The notes under the pieces are model-generated. The model was not told where the DNA came from. It made no database searches and worked only from the letters and a program-made list of their open reading frames with translations. A program made the translations under genes and the position numbers. Of a DNA stretch of 64,000 bases, positions 20,925 to 32,203 are shown in pieces. Every line of letters starts with the position of its first letter. Within the stretch, counting starts at the first letter, position 1. Origin of the DNA: Coptis chinensis (taxonomy: Eukaryota; Streptophyta; Magnoliopsida; Ranunculales; Ranunculaceae); NCBI GenBank assembly GCA_015680905.1, contig CM027384.1, forward strand, positions 64,673,001 through 64,737,000. Direction: 5' to 3'.

Positions 20925-22740
20925 TGTTGAATTTTTAGAAAAGCGTTGTATTTGTGATAAATACACAATACTTAGAACGCCATAGTATAATGATATTGCT
21001 GAAAGGCGTAATCGTACTTTATAAAATGTGGTTAGGATTAGGTTAAGTTAGTATAATTACTGTAGTTGTTGAGGATATTTAAAGTTATAAAGATTGTTGT
21101 GTATAAACTAAACTTGCTTTCCAATAAGATAGTTCCAGAGACTCTTTTAAGTAGTTATGGAATAAAATGAAATCTAGTTCAAGTTACCTGCCTTTTTGGG
21201 GATACCAATAGAGTTTGAGCTCATAAATTATCCACATAAAAGTATATTGGATTTTAGAAAAGTTACTGGTAACATTATTGGTTATCTTGAAAAATTCAAA
21301 GGGTATATAGATTTGACTTGCCTAACCATAGTACGAGAATAGTAGAAACCGATAACGTTGGATTCTTTGACAGTGGGAGTGACATATCATGATACATGTC
21401 TATTACAGAAAAACTATGACACAATCATGAAATGTGGAAAGTAAAGAAGCTTGAATGCAAGTCCCGATACTTGTAGCTTCTACAATAATTGTTGTTCCTC
21501 ATAATATTGATTTATTAAATATGAATGAACAATTATTGTAAGATCAAACACTCGATAATGGGATTCTCATCAATGAAGAGTTCATAGAAAAACTACAAGG
21601 AATGGTATTTGGAAAATCTTACATAACACAGAGATCTACAATTCCGAATGACATTGTGGCATATCTACAAGAATTCGATTATGATCTAGGGTCTGTGAAG
21701 ACTCAGTTTTATTTCTATGAGCTAAGATAGGTATTGATTCTACTAATCATATTGACACCATAAAAGAAAGTTCAAATCAATGGAACATAATGGAGTTAAG
21801 GATACTGTCACATTGCCTAAATGATACAAGAAAGTTAGCTATAAATGTGTCTTACAGATAGAGCGTGACTATAAAGGCAATAATAAAAGACATAGCCAGA
21901 CCTGTTCCAAAGATTCCACCGTCAAAGGTGTTAGCAATATAATGTGATACAACATCTTGCGTCCTAACAAATATCACTTAGAATCATTATGACTTTTGTG
22001 ACTCATTACGATTTGGAGCTTCACTAAATGAATGTCAAAATCGCTTTTCTATATGTAATTTCATAATTAAAAGAACACATAGTTTGCAAACTTAAGAGTC
22101 ATATTATGGACTTAAACAAGCTTTCCAATAATGATATTTTAAGTTAAACAATATCATTAGTCTCTTTAGCGTTAAGGGAAACACTATTGATTAGTATGTA
22201 TACCTGAAGGTCAGTGGGAGCATATTTTTTGATCCTGTATGTTATGACACTTTGCTAGTTAGCAGTGAAAGATATTGACGAGGCAACACATGTGATTGAA
22301 ATCAAAAAAATTCGAGATCAATGGCAATAATTGTTAGCGTTGTCTCATGAAACACATCTTAATAAAGTTATAAAGATATTATATATATTAAGTTTTTTTT
22401 TCCAACTACTAATGCATTTTAAAGTAATATTATTTATTAGCTCACATTTATAATAATAAATCACTTAATCATGATTGAATGTTCAAACTTAGATTATGTT
22501 GATTCCCTTTTATAGTAAATTTGAGTTTATTACTATATTTATTAACGGGCAAGTTTGTGGAATAATGTGAAGCAAATTACATTGTTACTTCCACTAATAA
22601 AGCTGAGTTCGTGGTTTGCTTTGAGGCCACAATATATGATGTATAGTGTGCATATTATCTTAGAACTTGGAGTTAACATTATTTCAAATTGCTGAGAACT
22701 TAAGTTGCACCTATTTCTCCAAGAATGACACACCATTATT
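20925..22740 (+). pseudogene. Element F decayed copia pol (integrase, reverse transcriptase, RNase H)
   Basis: Short matches in copia order on the plus strand, in shifting frames. Integrase: NDIAERRNRTL near 20,990 (family NGVAERRNRTL), then the region around 21,230-21,340 with NHSTRIVETDN. Reverse transcriptase: VYLKVSGSIFFD near 22,205-22,235, followed by IDEATHVIEIKKIRDQW (about 22,275). RNase H: TSTNKAEFVVCFEAT near 22,590-22,630. The YVDD catalytic motif that should follow VSGSxF is not recognisable. Stops and frameshifts are frequent, so it has long been inactive. These matches set the element as Ty1/copia, domain order integrase before reverse transcriptase. Confidence 0.7.
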
Positions 22741-23363
22741 GAGGTGCTAAACTAGTAAACTTGGAGAGAACTTATGGAATGCAAAAAGCAATAAGTATCT
22801 ATGGATTAAATAATAGCGCCAACTTATGAACTAGCGTATTCTTAACCATGTAGTTACTATGAAAAACGATTATGGATTATGTCGACAATACAAGTCTTTG
22901 ATACAACCAATGATGTTATGGTTACACGGATACATTGATGATTTATGCTTCTTGTATTAGACACCTTAATAACTCAATTTTGTGTTTTTGCCAATTCTGT
23001 TTCATTAGTGGGAGTTTGTACGTATTATGAATGAAACGAGTTATCACTGTTTGACATTATAGGCAATTATACATTGACCTATACTTCTTACTTATGTGTT
23101 ATGTTAAACAAGTTATTATTGACGTAGTACATGGAAGGAATGGTGTCGCACACATGCATAAATGACACACGACTGCTATGACTTGCATTTGATAATGACA
23201 TTATGATGACCAAATTAATGAGAAAATTAGATTAGATACATTTTTTTTTAAATCGCATACGCATATCAGTTATTTTAAGTTAAACCTATGATAAGTCGTT
23301 TTACAAAACTATTATAAGGTATATATTTTCGATAAAACTTGTCATGTGGGCCAAGTGGGAGAC

Positions 23364-23749
23364 TGTTGGATTTTATTGAATCCCTAAAGTTGTCCCACAT
23401 GATGGACACATGTCATGTATAATTAATGGTTTACAAAACATAGGTTTATATGATGAAGTATCCAAATCCATATTAATATTTTGGCAATTAGAAGTTTTTT
23501 CTAATTATAGTCTAATTTTTATGGGAAATTAGAATCATTGTTCAATTAAGAAAACTGTCCTCTCCCCCCTTTTCTCTATATATACACATGCCTCATAGTT
23601 GTGTATTATGCAAGGTTAAGAAAACACATTAGGGTTAGAGAAAAGGCTTAGGGTGAGAAACAAGTTCTCCTTCGCCATTCTATACGTTTCATTCATCTAA
23701 AGCAATGGATTAAGGTATGTTTATTTATGTTTAATTATTGATTTATGAT
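23364..23749 (+). repeat. 3' LTR of element F, left part, with polypurine tract at 23,353-23,362
   Basis: Starts TGTTGGATTTTATTG after the tract AAGTGGGAGA. It carries a TATA box (TATATATACAC about 23,577) inside the 45 bases missing from the 5' copy. It stops at ATGAT (23,745-23,749), which is also the target site of element E. Confidence 0.8.
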
Positions 23750-24199
23750 TGTAAGTACCCTTCGTTCCACACTACAGTACACGTATCCACATACCAGGTC
23801 GTCCTCTTTCAACTCATCCCACACCATCAGATCGTACCCACGAACCAACACCAGGTCGTCCACAGCATCAGTTACAACCATTTATGGAAGCAAATCAACT
23901 AGCGCAATCTTGGAGCTTAATCAAAGCCACAATCAAGGAGACATTAACTTTGTAACAGTAGAATAATGGCAAATCATCAAGATAGCACACAAGGTGGATC
24001 TACACTTCATAACGATCCAGAGCAAATATGGAAAGTCAGCTCGAACATCTATAAATAGAGAGAGATGAACTACGTAAGGCTTTATTCAAGTTTACCCCAA
24101 GAAACTTGATACGTAGGCAACTCTTATCCCGAGAAGAGTGTAGCCATTCCCTATCATCCAAATCATCAGGTCGTTGTCCAGTAAACACTAACATCTACA
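23750..24199 (+). repeat. 5' LTR of element E
   Basis: Bounded by TGTAAGTACC and ACATCTACA, 450 bp. It holds several copies of the word CAGGTCGT (for example 23,789, 23,851, 24,168), which also recurs in the element interior. Confidence 0.8.
24049..24058 (+). promoter_or_regulatory. TATA box of element E LTR
   Basis: CTATAAATAG, 150 bases before the LTR end, placed as expected for the start of the genomic RNA. Confidence 0.6.
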
Positions 24200-24200
24200 T

Positions 24201-24216
24201 TGGCGCCGTCTGCCGG
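24201..24216 (+). other. Primer binding site of element E
   Basis: TGGCGCCGTCTGCCGG, one base after the LTR. Usual form in Tat elements. Confidence 0.8.
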
Positions 24217-24283
24217 TTCATTCTCTTGAGAAAACACACATACCATTTTCTCAAGCCTACGAAGCTGGTCACAACAAGCCACA

Positions 24284-25722
24284 ATGAAAGCACAACTACA
24301 AGCATTAGTAGATCAGATGAAAACGCTACAGGAGTCATTCATAACACTTCAACAAGATAACCAGACGATGCGCAAACAAGCCACCTCCAACAACAACAAT
24401 AGCACTCCAGATGCAGTGGAGAACAACGTCGTCACAACCCTCACCACCACCACAAACAAATGGTTAGAAGACTTCAAACAAAGATTGGAGAAGTCGAATG
24501 ACAAGGCCAGCGTGCTCCAGATTGCTCAGAAGATCCTCCAGACGTACAAGGCGTCACCATTCACATATGAAATCAGAGACAAGCAGCCTCCATCAAAGTT
24601 CATCCAACCAAAATTCCCACAGACGACGCCCGGCAAAGGTCGTCGTGCCGAAGCCAAACGTGAGCTCGTTTCACCCAGATCCTCACCCTATACAGCGCTA
24701 CAGAGTACGACTACTTGATGTGTAAACTCTTTCCAACCAGCCTGAAAGATGGAGCTTTGGAATGGTTTTACACGCTCACCCTTGATTCTATCAGTAACTT
24801 CGACAAGCTAGCTGAGTTGTTCGCATCAGAGTTCGTCCACAACAGGAAGAAGCAAGCCGACCTGGACTCCTTGTTTCAGCTCAAGCAAACACATGGCGAG
24901 ACAATCCGCGCCTTCCTAAGACGTTTCAAAAAGGAACTCCTCTCAACGGAGCCAGGCCTAAAGGACAGTTTTGCAACTTCAACTTTCACGAACGCTCTCC
25001 TAGAAGACTCCGACCTAGCAGAATCTCTTATGCGCAACAAACTAGAACGCTTAGACGACCTATACCGCCGAATTGACAAGTACATCAAGTACGAAGAATG
25101 GCTTGCCCAGCGCAAAGGAAAAGAAGTCCTCGCAGTAAGCGACAAGCGAGGACCCAAAGAAAACAACCACTATTCAGGCAACAATAGCAACAACAACAAC
25201 ACCAACAATTACAACAACGGCTCCATCTCCAACAATCCCTCTTACAAAAAAAGGGAATTCTCCAACTTTCCTAGGACGCCGAGTTAGATCCTGAAGAAGA
25301 TATATACAGCACCATACTTCAAGCCCAACATCAATAAGGTAATTGCCATCCCAAAACGTCCATACTGCCATTTTCACAAGCTCCACCACCATGACACCAA
25401 TAAATGTTGGAGCCTCAAGCACTACCTCCAAGACTTAGTAGAGGAAGGCAAATTGAAAGAGTTCTTGCCAGAAAGCGACCTAAGGCACAAGCTGGATGCC
25501 AAACGACACAGAAGCAAGAGCCGCAGCAATGAATGACCTGCCAACAACAGAAGAAGGAGCCGAACGACCCGACGATCTAAGTCACCAGGTCGGTCGAGGC
25601 ACAACAGGAGACAGAAGTCCTCCGACCAAGATGAGGAAAAGATAATCAACATGATTACAGACACCTCCAATGACGAAACCTCAGGTCATGAAAAGCGCCG
25701 ACGAGTTAGAGCGCTTCAATAA
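24284..25722 (+). pseudogene. Element E gag (frameshifted)
   Basis: The first frame (24,284-24,718) starts MKAQLQALVDQMKTLQESF, a coiled-coil-like N-terminus, and ends at a stop in the region where the Gag core begins. The core continues in another frame from 24,715: MCKLFPTSLKDGALEWF, FDKLAELFASEFVHNRKKQA, GETIRAFLRRFKKELL, then an Asn-rich linker to 25,287. The zinc-type segment at about 25,355-25,450 reads CHFHKLHHHDTNKC before LKHYLQDLVEEGKLKEFL, the usual Tat end of Gag. A basic, Arg/Ser-rich tail follows with two stops before the pol frame. At least one frameshift (24,620-24,715) and several stops break it. Confidence 0.8.
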
Positions 25723-25749
25723 ATCTATCACCTCTCCCACAAGGCTAAG

Positions 25750-28338
25750 GTGATCAATCCCACCAACCCTCAAACAACAACAATTTCATTCACTGAAGAG
25801 GATCTAAACAAGGTGTGCCTACCCTACAATGATGCCCTGGTAGTGCACGTCAAAATCAATGGGTGGACAGTCAAAGGAGTCCTTATCAATCCAGGCAGCT
25901 CGTGCGACATAATTTTCTATCAAACTTACAAAGACATGCACCTGCCAGACTCGGTGATGATAGAATCAAATGCACCGCTCTATGGGTTCAATGGAGATCG
26001 CACAGATGCCATTGGAGATGTCATCCTGCCAGTCTCCATTGGAGAAAACGAAGACATGGTCAAAACTTCAACAAGCTTCATTGTGATCGATGTCAAGTCG
26101 TCCTACACTGCCATCCTAGGACGCCGATGGATTCATAAGATTCAAGCAATTCTATCAACCCTACACCAGGTCCTGCGATTTCCCGGTCCCCGAGGCATCA
26201 TGGAGCTCAGAAGCGACCAACTAGAAGCTCACCGATGCAATCACGTCAACACAACGACCTTACCCAAGCCTCAGGTCATCGCACACAAAGACGTCCCAAA
26301 GAAGCAAGATCTTCAAGCATCCAGCCCTCCAGCAACTGCAGCAGACAAACTCAAAGGGAAACAAGCTCAAATAGAACCAGGAGAAAAAGTTAATTTGGGC
26401 ACAGATGATGACCCAAAGTTTGTTTATGTAGGGGCTGATTTAGACCCCAAGCTCAAAGAGCAACTTGTCAAATTTCTATCTCTCAATAAAGAAGTTTTTG
26501 CTTGGTCGTATATCGATATGTCAGGAATCGACCCTCAAGTCACTTGCCACAAGTTAAATGTAGATCCAACTGTTAAGCCTATCAAGCAACGACCTAGGAA
26601 ACTAGCACTCAAATTTCAAAAAGCAATCAATGAAGAGATAGAAAAGCTCAAAAATGTTAGATTCATCAGAGAAGTCGAGTACCCAACCTGGCTAGCCAAC
26701 ATTGTAGCCGTTCCAAAGAAGAACGGTCAGGTACGACTTTGCATAGACTTCACCAACGTCAACAAGTATTGCCCAAAGGATAGCTTCCCCCTATCAAGGA
26801 TCAACATACTGGTAGATCAAACGTGCGGCCACGAGCTTTTATCATTTATGGACGCATACAGTGGATACAACCAAATACCGCTTGCAGAAGAGGACCAGGA
26901 AAAGACATCCTTTGTAACTGAGCAAGGAACGTTCTGTTACAACGTCCTACCGTTCGACTTGAAGAACGCCGGTGCGACCTACCAAAGACTGGTCACCAAA
27001 ATATTCAAGGACTTGCTAGGAGACACTATGGAGGTCTATATAGACGACATGGTGGTCAAAAGAGAAAAGGCGGGTGATCACATCTCCCACCTGCAAGAAG
27101 CCTTTGAACGACTTTGCCAAAACAAGATGAAGCTCAACCCAGCAAAATGTGTATTCGGAGTAGCCTTGGGAAAATTCTTAGGTTACCTCGTTTCACAAAG
27201 GCGCATTGAAGCAAATCCAGAACAAATACGAGTTCTCCTTGAAATTCCAGCACCAACTACAAAGCAACAAATTCACAAGTTATCAGGCATGGTTTTAGCA
27301 CTCAACAGATTCATCTCACGAGCATCTGACAAATGCAGACCATTCCTGCAAATACTAAAAAAAGGGGCAACATTCACATGGACAGACGAGTGCCACAAAG
27401 CCTTCACCAACCTGTCCAAACCAGAGGAAGGAGAAACACTGGGGCTTTACCTTGTAACAACCGACTTTGCAATCAGCTCAGTTCTTTTTCGCGAATACGA
27501 AGGAGTGGAAAAGCTAGTCTACTTCACCAGCAAGACATTGGCAGATTCAGAAAAGCACTATTCTCCGATGGAGAAAATGATGCTTTCTTTACTCTACTCA
27601 GCTCGAAAGTTCCGACCTTACTTCCAATCTCACAGCATTAAGGTCATCACCGAGGTACCCATCAAGCAAGTATTGAGTTCCAACAACAAAACCGCTCGAA
27701 TGGTGAAGTGGGTTGAAGAGCTCGGAGAGCACCATATAGAGTTCGTTCCCAGAATGTCTCACAAAGGACAGGTCGTTGCTGATTTCCTTGTGGACTTCCC
27801 TGTCGAAGACATCAACTGGGAACCCGAGCCCATCACTTCACTCCATCAACCAGCCACCCCAGACACATGGCACCTCTACGTAGATGGAGCATGCAACAAC
27901 AACGGCAATGGACTGGGGGCTGTGTTAACATCACCAAAAGGCACCCAGCTACAAAAATCAATCAAGATTGATTTTGCAACGTCCAACAACGAAGTGGAGT
28001 ACGAAGCATTGATCACAGGCCTCCGCATGGCACAACAGCTACAAGTTCCAAAACTTAAAGCTTACAGCGACTCCCAGCTAATCGTCAAGCAAATCACTAA
28101 GGAATATGTCAAGAATGGAGCAAACCTGGCAAAGTATGCTCAGGTCGTCAATGACTTCATCAAATCGTTCGAAATGTTCTCATTGGAGCACATTCCCAGG
28201 GAAGATAATAGACATGCAGACAGTCTAGATTTCTTAGCCTCAAAGACACAAGAGGTTTGCCCCAGCACACTCTACATTGACATCCTGAAAAAGCCCGCAT
28301 ACCAGAAAGAAAATGTCAACAACCTCACCGACCTTTAG
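25750..28338 (+). CDS. Element E protease-reverse transcriptase-dual RNase H polyprotein (open frame, 862 codons)
   Basis: Order by residue: protease about 1-150 with INPGSSCDIIF (residues 46-56); reverse transcriptase about 290-500 with the motif A Asp in LSFMDAYSGYNQ (D368) and YIDDM (about 430-434); a retroviral-type RNase H at about 540-680 whose Asp/Glu set looks incomplete; and a second, intact-looking RNase H at about 705-840 with YVDGA (D712), NNEVEYEALI, YSDSQLIV and EDNRHAD. The two RNase H copies are typical of Tat. The protease active-site Asp (DPGSS in relatives) is Asn here (25,888-25,890), so the polyprotein is probably not processed. The frame ends at a TAG at 28,336. The real initiation would come from upstream gag; the Met given is only the first in frame. 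Confidence 0.85.
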   Translation: MINPTNPQTTTISFTEEDLNKVCLPYNDALVVHVKINGWTVKGVLINPGSSCDIIFYQTYKDMHLPDSVMIESNAPLYGFNGDRTDAIGDVILPVSIGENEDMVKTSTSFIVIDVKSSYTAILGRRWIHKIQAILSTLHQVLRFPGPRGIMELRSDQLEAHRCNHVNTTTLPKPQVIAHKDVPKKQDLQASSPPATAADKLKGKQAQIEPGEKVNLGTDDDPKFVYVGADLDPKLKEQLVKFLSLNKEVFAWSYIDMSGIDPQVTCHKLNVDPTVKPIKQRPRKLALKFQKAINEEIEKLKNVRFIREVEYPTWLANIVAVPKKNGQVRLCIDFTNVNKYCPKDSFPLSRINILVDQTCGHELLSFMDAYSGYNQIPLAEEDQEKTSFVTEQGTFCYNVLPFDLKNAGATYQRLVTKIFKDLLGDTMEVYIDDMVVKREKAGDHISHLQEAFERLCQNKMKLNPAKCVFGVALGKFLGYLVSQRRIEANPEQIRVLLEIPAPTTKQQIHKLSGMVLALNRFISRASDKCRPFLQILKKGATFTWTDECHKAFTNLSKPEEGETLGLYLVTTDFAISSVLFREYEGVEKLVYFTSKTLADSEKHYSPMEKMMLSLLYSARKFRPYFQSHSIKVITEVPIKQVLSSNNKTARMVKWVEELGEHHIEFVPRMSHKGQVVADFLVDFPVEDINWEPEPITSLHQPATPDTWHLYVDGACNNNGNGLGAVLTSPKGTQLQKSIKIDFATSNNEVEYEALITGLRMAQQLQVPKLKAYSDSQLIVKQITKEYVKNGANLAKYAQVVNDFIKSFEMFSLEHIPREDNRHADSLDFLASKTQEVCPSTLYIDILKKPAYQKENVNNLTDL

Positions 28339-29577
28339 CCTTCATCCGAAGAAGAAATCACTCAATCTTGGATAGGCCCATTCCTGAAGTACATTTCATA
28401 GGGTGAGCTCCTGGCAGAGGCAAAGAATGCTCGTGCAATACAATTCCGAGCCCCAAGATACACAGTAATCAATGGGCGATTGTTCCACAAATCCGCATGA
28501 GGACCCCACCTAAGGTGCATAACTCCGCGCGAAGGTTAGCTCATTTTCGATGAAATCCACAAAGATGAATGTGGCAACCATGCAGGAGCAAGATCCCTGG
28601 CACATAAAGTAATAGCCCAAGGATATTATTGGTCATGCATGCATATCGAGGCAAAAAGGTACGTTCTTAAATGTCACCAATGTCAAACATTTGGCCACAA
28701 CCACCTAAGTCCAGCAAGGGAATTGATCAATATTGACAGCCCATGGCCTTTCCACATGTGGGGGCTAGACGTTATGGGACCATTCATCCCACAAAAGAAA
28801 ACAGGACTCAAATATGTCCTAGCAGCCACAAATTACTTTACTAAGTGGGTTGAAGCAATCCCACTAGTCCAAGTCAAAGAAGTCAATGTCATCAACTTTA
28901 TATGGACCAATATCATCACAAGATTTGGTATACCCCACACCTTTGTCATGGACAACGAAACCCAATTTATTGGCACACAAGTCAAAGCTTTTTTTCAAAA
29001 ATGGCACATCACTCAAGCATTTTATACACCTAGATATGCACAAAGCAATGGCCAAGCAGAGACCACAAACAAAGCCATCAAAGAAAATCTCTAAAAAAAG
29101 TTGGAGAGCAAGAAAAGACAATGGCTAGAGCAGCTCAAGAACATTTTATGGGCATACAGAACAACAGCCAGAGCCAATACCAATGAGTCTCCTTTCACAC
29201 TTTGCTTCGGAACAAAAGCAGTAATACCATCAGAGCTCACAATCACAACCACACGCTCAAACATCATCAAATCAGGAGACAATGACAACATCTTAGCCAA
29301 AGAAGTCGATCTCCTAGAAGAGGGAAGAGAAACAGCTGCAATATCCCTAGCTCGGTACCACCAGACAATCCAACGATCCTACAACTAGAAGGTCGTCCCA
29401 ATATCCTTCCAAGCTGGCGACCTAGTCTTCAAAAAGACTTTAGCACCAGCCAAACTCGACCCAACTTGGGAGGGACCATACAGAGTTGACAGAGTAGTTG
29501 GAAATAGAGCATACTGGATCAAAACTCAGTTCGATGACATACTTCCCCGACCTTGGAATATAATACAGCTCTCCTAA
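28339..29577 (+). pseudogene. Element E integrase (same frame family, interrupted by stops)
   Basis: Follows the reverse transcriptase with stops at 28,336, about 28,399 and 28,498. The zinc domain reads DECGNHAGARSLAHKVIAQG and CHQCQ; the catalytic core has GLDVMGP (first Asp), VMDNETQF (second Asp) and NGQAETTNKAIK (Glu), all three kept. Further stops lie near 29,092 and 29,386. The C-terminal domain has PTWEGPYRV and ends RPWNIIQLS before the TAA at 29,575-29,577. All breaks are nonsense changes more than frameshifts, so the loss of function is fairly recent compared with element D. Confidence 0.85.
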
Positions 29578-30477
29578 AGCGATTTTATCAATAATTTTTT
29601 CTCCAGATATGTAGGTCGATATAAATAAGATTTCATCAACATTTCGAGTACAGATGTCATTTTTTGCATTACATGAGTATCATGCATCTTGCACTACGTA
29701 ACCCGACCTAGGACATCACAATGTCAGGTCGTACATCAAAGAAGAAGCGAAGAACGACTCAAATACAACAACCACTCAGTGGTCAATTATCAATCAATTC
29801 AAACTAAGGTCCCCCAAAAGGACCCAAAATCAACTTAACGCCAACGCCAGAGTTAAGTATGATTCAACTATAATTGCCATTTAAAGGCCAATTATCAGAC
29901 AAATACAATCCAAGGGACCCCCAAAAGCCCCAAGTCAGCTTGTGACCTCGAAATGGTTTAAGTTAGACTCAACTATAATGGCCATTCAAAGGCTAATTAT
30001 AGCAGGTTCCCCCAAAAGGAACGACTCACACACACCTAAACATGGCAAAGCCTAGGTGTCAACTACGCAAATCTCTCAGGTCGTACACAAAAGCCCTACG
30101 ACCTGTTACAATCAGACGACCTACTAAAGTTCAACAATTCATTAATGCTACCGCAATACAACACAGGTCATCAAACAACAAGCAACGACAACAAAAGCAA
30201 TCACATGCATGCAAACCTCAAGCACAATCTCAACAAGTAAGTAATTTAAATATTTCTACTTAAATAACAAATTCGGTTAGATACTGGAAGCCCCTAGGTC
30301 ATCCCAGGAAAACAACCCCAGTATCCCCATCATCAAAAATATTGTTTGTCAGTAGCAAGAGCACAAGTGTTTCAAGATTGTTCAAAGAAACAACCAACCA
30401 AAAATCAAACCAGAAGAAGCTCAAGACAAAATAGCAGGAGAAACTTGATCAACATTCAAGGGATCCAGCTTGCTGCC
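29578..30477. other. Spacer of element E between integrase and antisense gene, with imperfect repeats
   Basis: No gene. At 29,780-30,030 two to three imperfect copies of a unit of about 105 bp occur, recognised by CAACTATAATTGCCATTTAA (about 29,867), CAACTATAATGGCCATTCAA (about 29,969) and a repeated CCCCCAAAAGG word. Element D has its 80-bp tandem array at the same place. The words AGGTCGTA and ACGACCT recur to 30,160. Confidence 0.6.
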
Positions 30478-31020
30478 CTATACAACACCAGAACTGCTAG
30501 CTGGATCATCACCAACATTCGACACATCTTTGACAACATCATCAGGAGAGGTAGCTGGAGCAGCACCTAGATCGGATGGAGGGTCAGATCGTCTACTAGC
30601 ATCTACACCAGTATCTTCAGCAGATATTGTTACAGCCACACGTTCAACTGACATCTTGAGGAGCTGATACTTACGATCTAGCTCCAAAAAATCATCCACC
30701 AGAACGTAAGTATCACCACCCTCCACCAAATCCACTAAGTTGTTATATTCAGACTAAGCTTGTTCAGCAATGGCCCGCGCCTTCTTCCACTCAGCAACCC
30801 ACTGCTGAACATCCAGCCTCGAAGAGTCAAGAGAGGGTTGCAACATAGCCACTTTCCCACCAAGCTCTTGCACCTGAGTCCTCAACCCTACGATCTCAGC
30901 CCTCTCCACCTGCTGCTCGGCCACCAACTTGTCATAGGCTTCCTTGGTGGCATCCAACTCCTTCTTGTACAGATCGGAGATAGATGCCATCTCTCTCAAC
31001 TTCCTGTACATGGCCAGAAC

Positions 31021-31103
31021 CTGACAAATAACAAATTAAGATTAGATTGGATGAATATTGACAAAGCCCAAAGAGAACAAACTCAGAACAGAAGAACACT
31101 CAC
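31021..31103 (-). other. Intron 2 of element E antisense ORF (phase 0)
   Basis: Minus strand: donor GTGAGTGTT, acceptor TTATTTGTCAG, 83 bp. The exon before ends on a full codon and the exon after starts in the frame of the coiled-coil region, so splicing restores one frame across two otherwise separate ORFs. Confidence 0.7.
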
Positions 31104-32142
31104 AAAGCACAGCGACCGATCCATCTCCTTCAAGTTCACCTCCAGACTCTTATCATCCAGCTTACGCCTATCTCCATCAAGAATAATGCTCTCCAGCAAC
31201 CCTCCAGTAACCAATGTGGACTTGAAACTGCAGTCCCCATTCTTCACAAACTTTCTCAGTCCACTAGCAGGGTCCTCATACATGACAAGCCTGCTCAAAA
31301 CGTCATCTCCACTCTTTTCACTTTGGGTCGCACCCCCTGACCCTTTGTATTGCTGAGCAGCAGGCTCACCATCAACAACATTCTTCTTACCACGGGCCTT
31401 AGCTACCCCAGCATCAACGACCAACTCACTCAGGTTCATCTTCTTCAAAGGTACCCAACCTGAAGAAGTACGACCTTCCACAGTATTAGGTCATTCCTCA
31501 GATTCAGTTCGGGACCTCTTAGCCCCCTCTGTCTCAACCACTTCGGAGTGCCTCTTCAGATTAGGCTTCCGAAATGAAGTGGGAGCATCACCAGCACTTC
31601 CACCAGCATTATCAACAGCAAGACCACTAGCACTTCCAGCACCCAATTCAGAACGGGTGGATGCAGAACGATCTGCATCACCAGAGGAGAAGTGGTTGGA
31701 TGTAGAACGATCTGCATCGCCAGCAGAAAAGCGGTTGGATGCAGAGCATCCTCCATCCCCCAGCTCAGAACATTGGGATGCCAAACGATCCACATCACCC
31801 ACCTTAGAGTGGCTGAATGCAGAACGGCTATCAGCATCCACGCCACCCATCCTAGTTGCCCAGAGCGGCTATCACCAGCCCCTCCAGCCTTTCTCATTCC
31901 AGACACAGGTGCTTTCTTTTGGCTCTCTCTCTCCATGGAAGACTCCGAGCTAGAATCAGAGAGAACAACAACAGCATTGGGAGCCCTTTTCTTTTGCTCC
32001 AACTTCTTATGGTTAATCTTTTCTCTTCCACGCCTCCTAAAATAATGAGCAACCTCCCCCAACAAAGCTTGCTTCTCCTCCCAACTCAAACAAGCAAACC
32101 TTTCTATAACACCGGTCTTGGTACGACCACGAATGGAAACCT

Positions 32143-32203
32143 CTGCAAAAACAAAACAAATAAGTTAGAACGTCCAAATCATAATATGCCATACACATAT
32201 TAC
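32143..32203 (-). other. Intron 1 of element E antisense ORF (phase 1)
   Basis: Minus strand: donor GTAATATG, acceptor TTTTGTTTTTGCAG, 61 bp. Removal joins the exons through one split codon (C|AG) without a frame break. Equivalent in place and phase to the element D intron at 6,440-6,517. Confidence 0.6.

Larger units (their letters stand above)
17226..23749 (+). mobile_element. Element F: old Ty1/copia retrotransposon, interrupted by element E in its 3' LTR
   Basis: Two LTR copies start with TGTTGGATTTTATTG at 17,226 and 23,364; a PBS (TGGTATCAG, 17,642) follows the first and a polypurine tract (AAGTGGGAGA) precedes the second. Between them are a long leader with a MITE and a hairpin array, then decayed integrase, reverse transcriptase and RNase H of copia type. 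Element E cuts the 3' LTR at 23,750; the remaining part should lie right of the window. Confidence 0.8.

Noticed and set aside
24201-24216. tRNA gene
   Set aside because: Only the short tRNA-complementary primer sites are present, here and at 4,401, 14,280, 17,642 and 62,966; no cloverleaf was seen.
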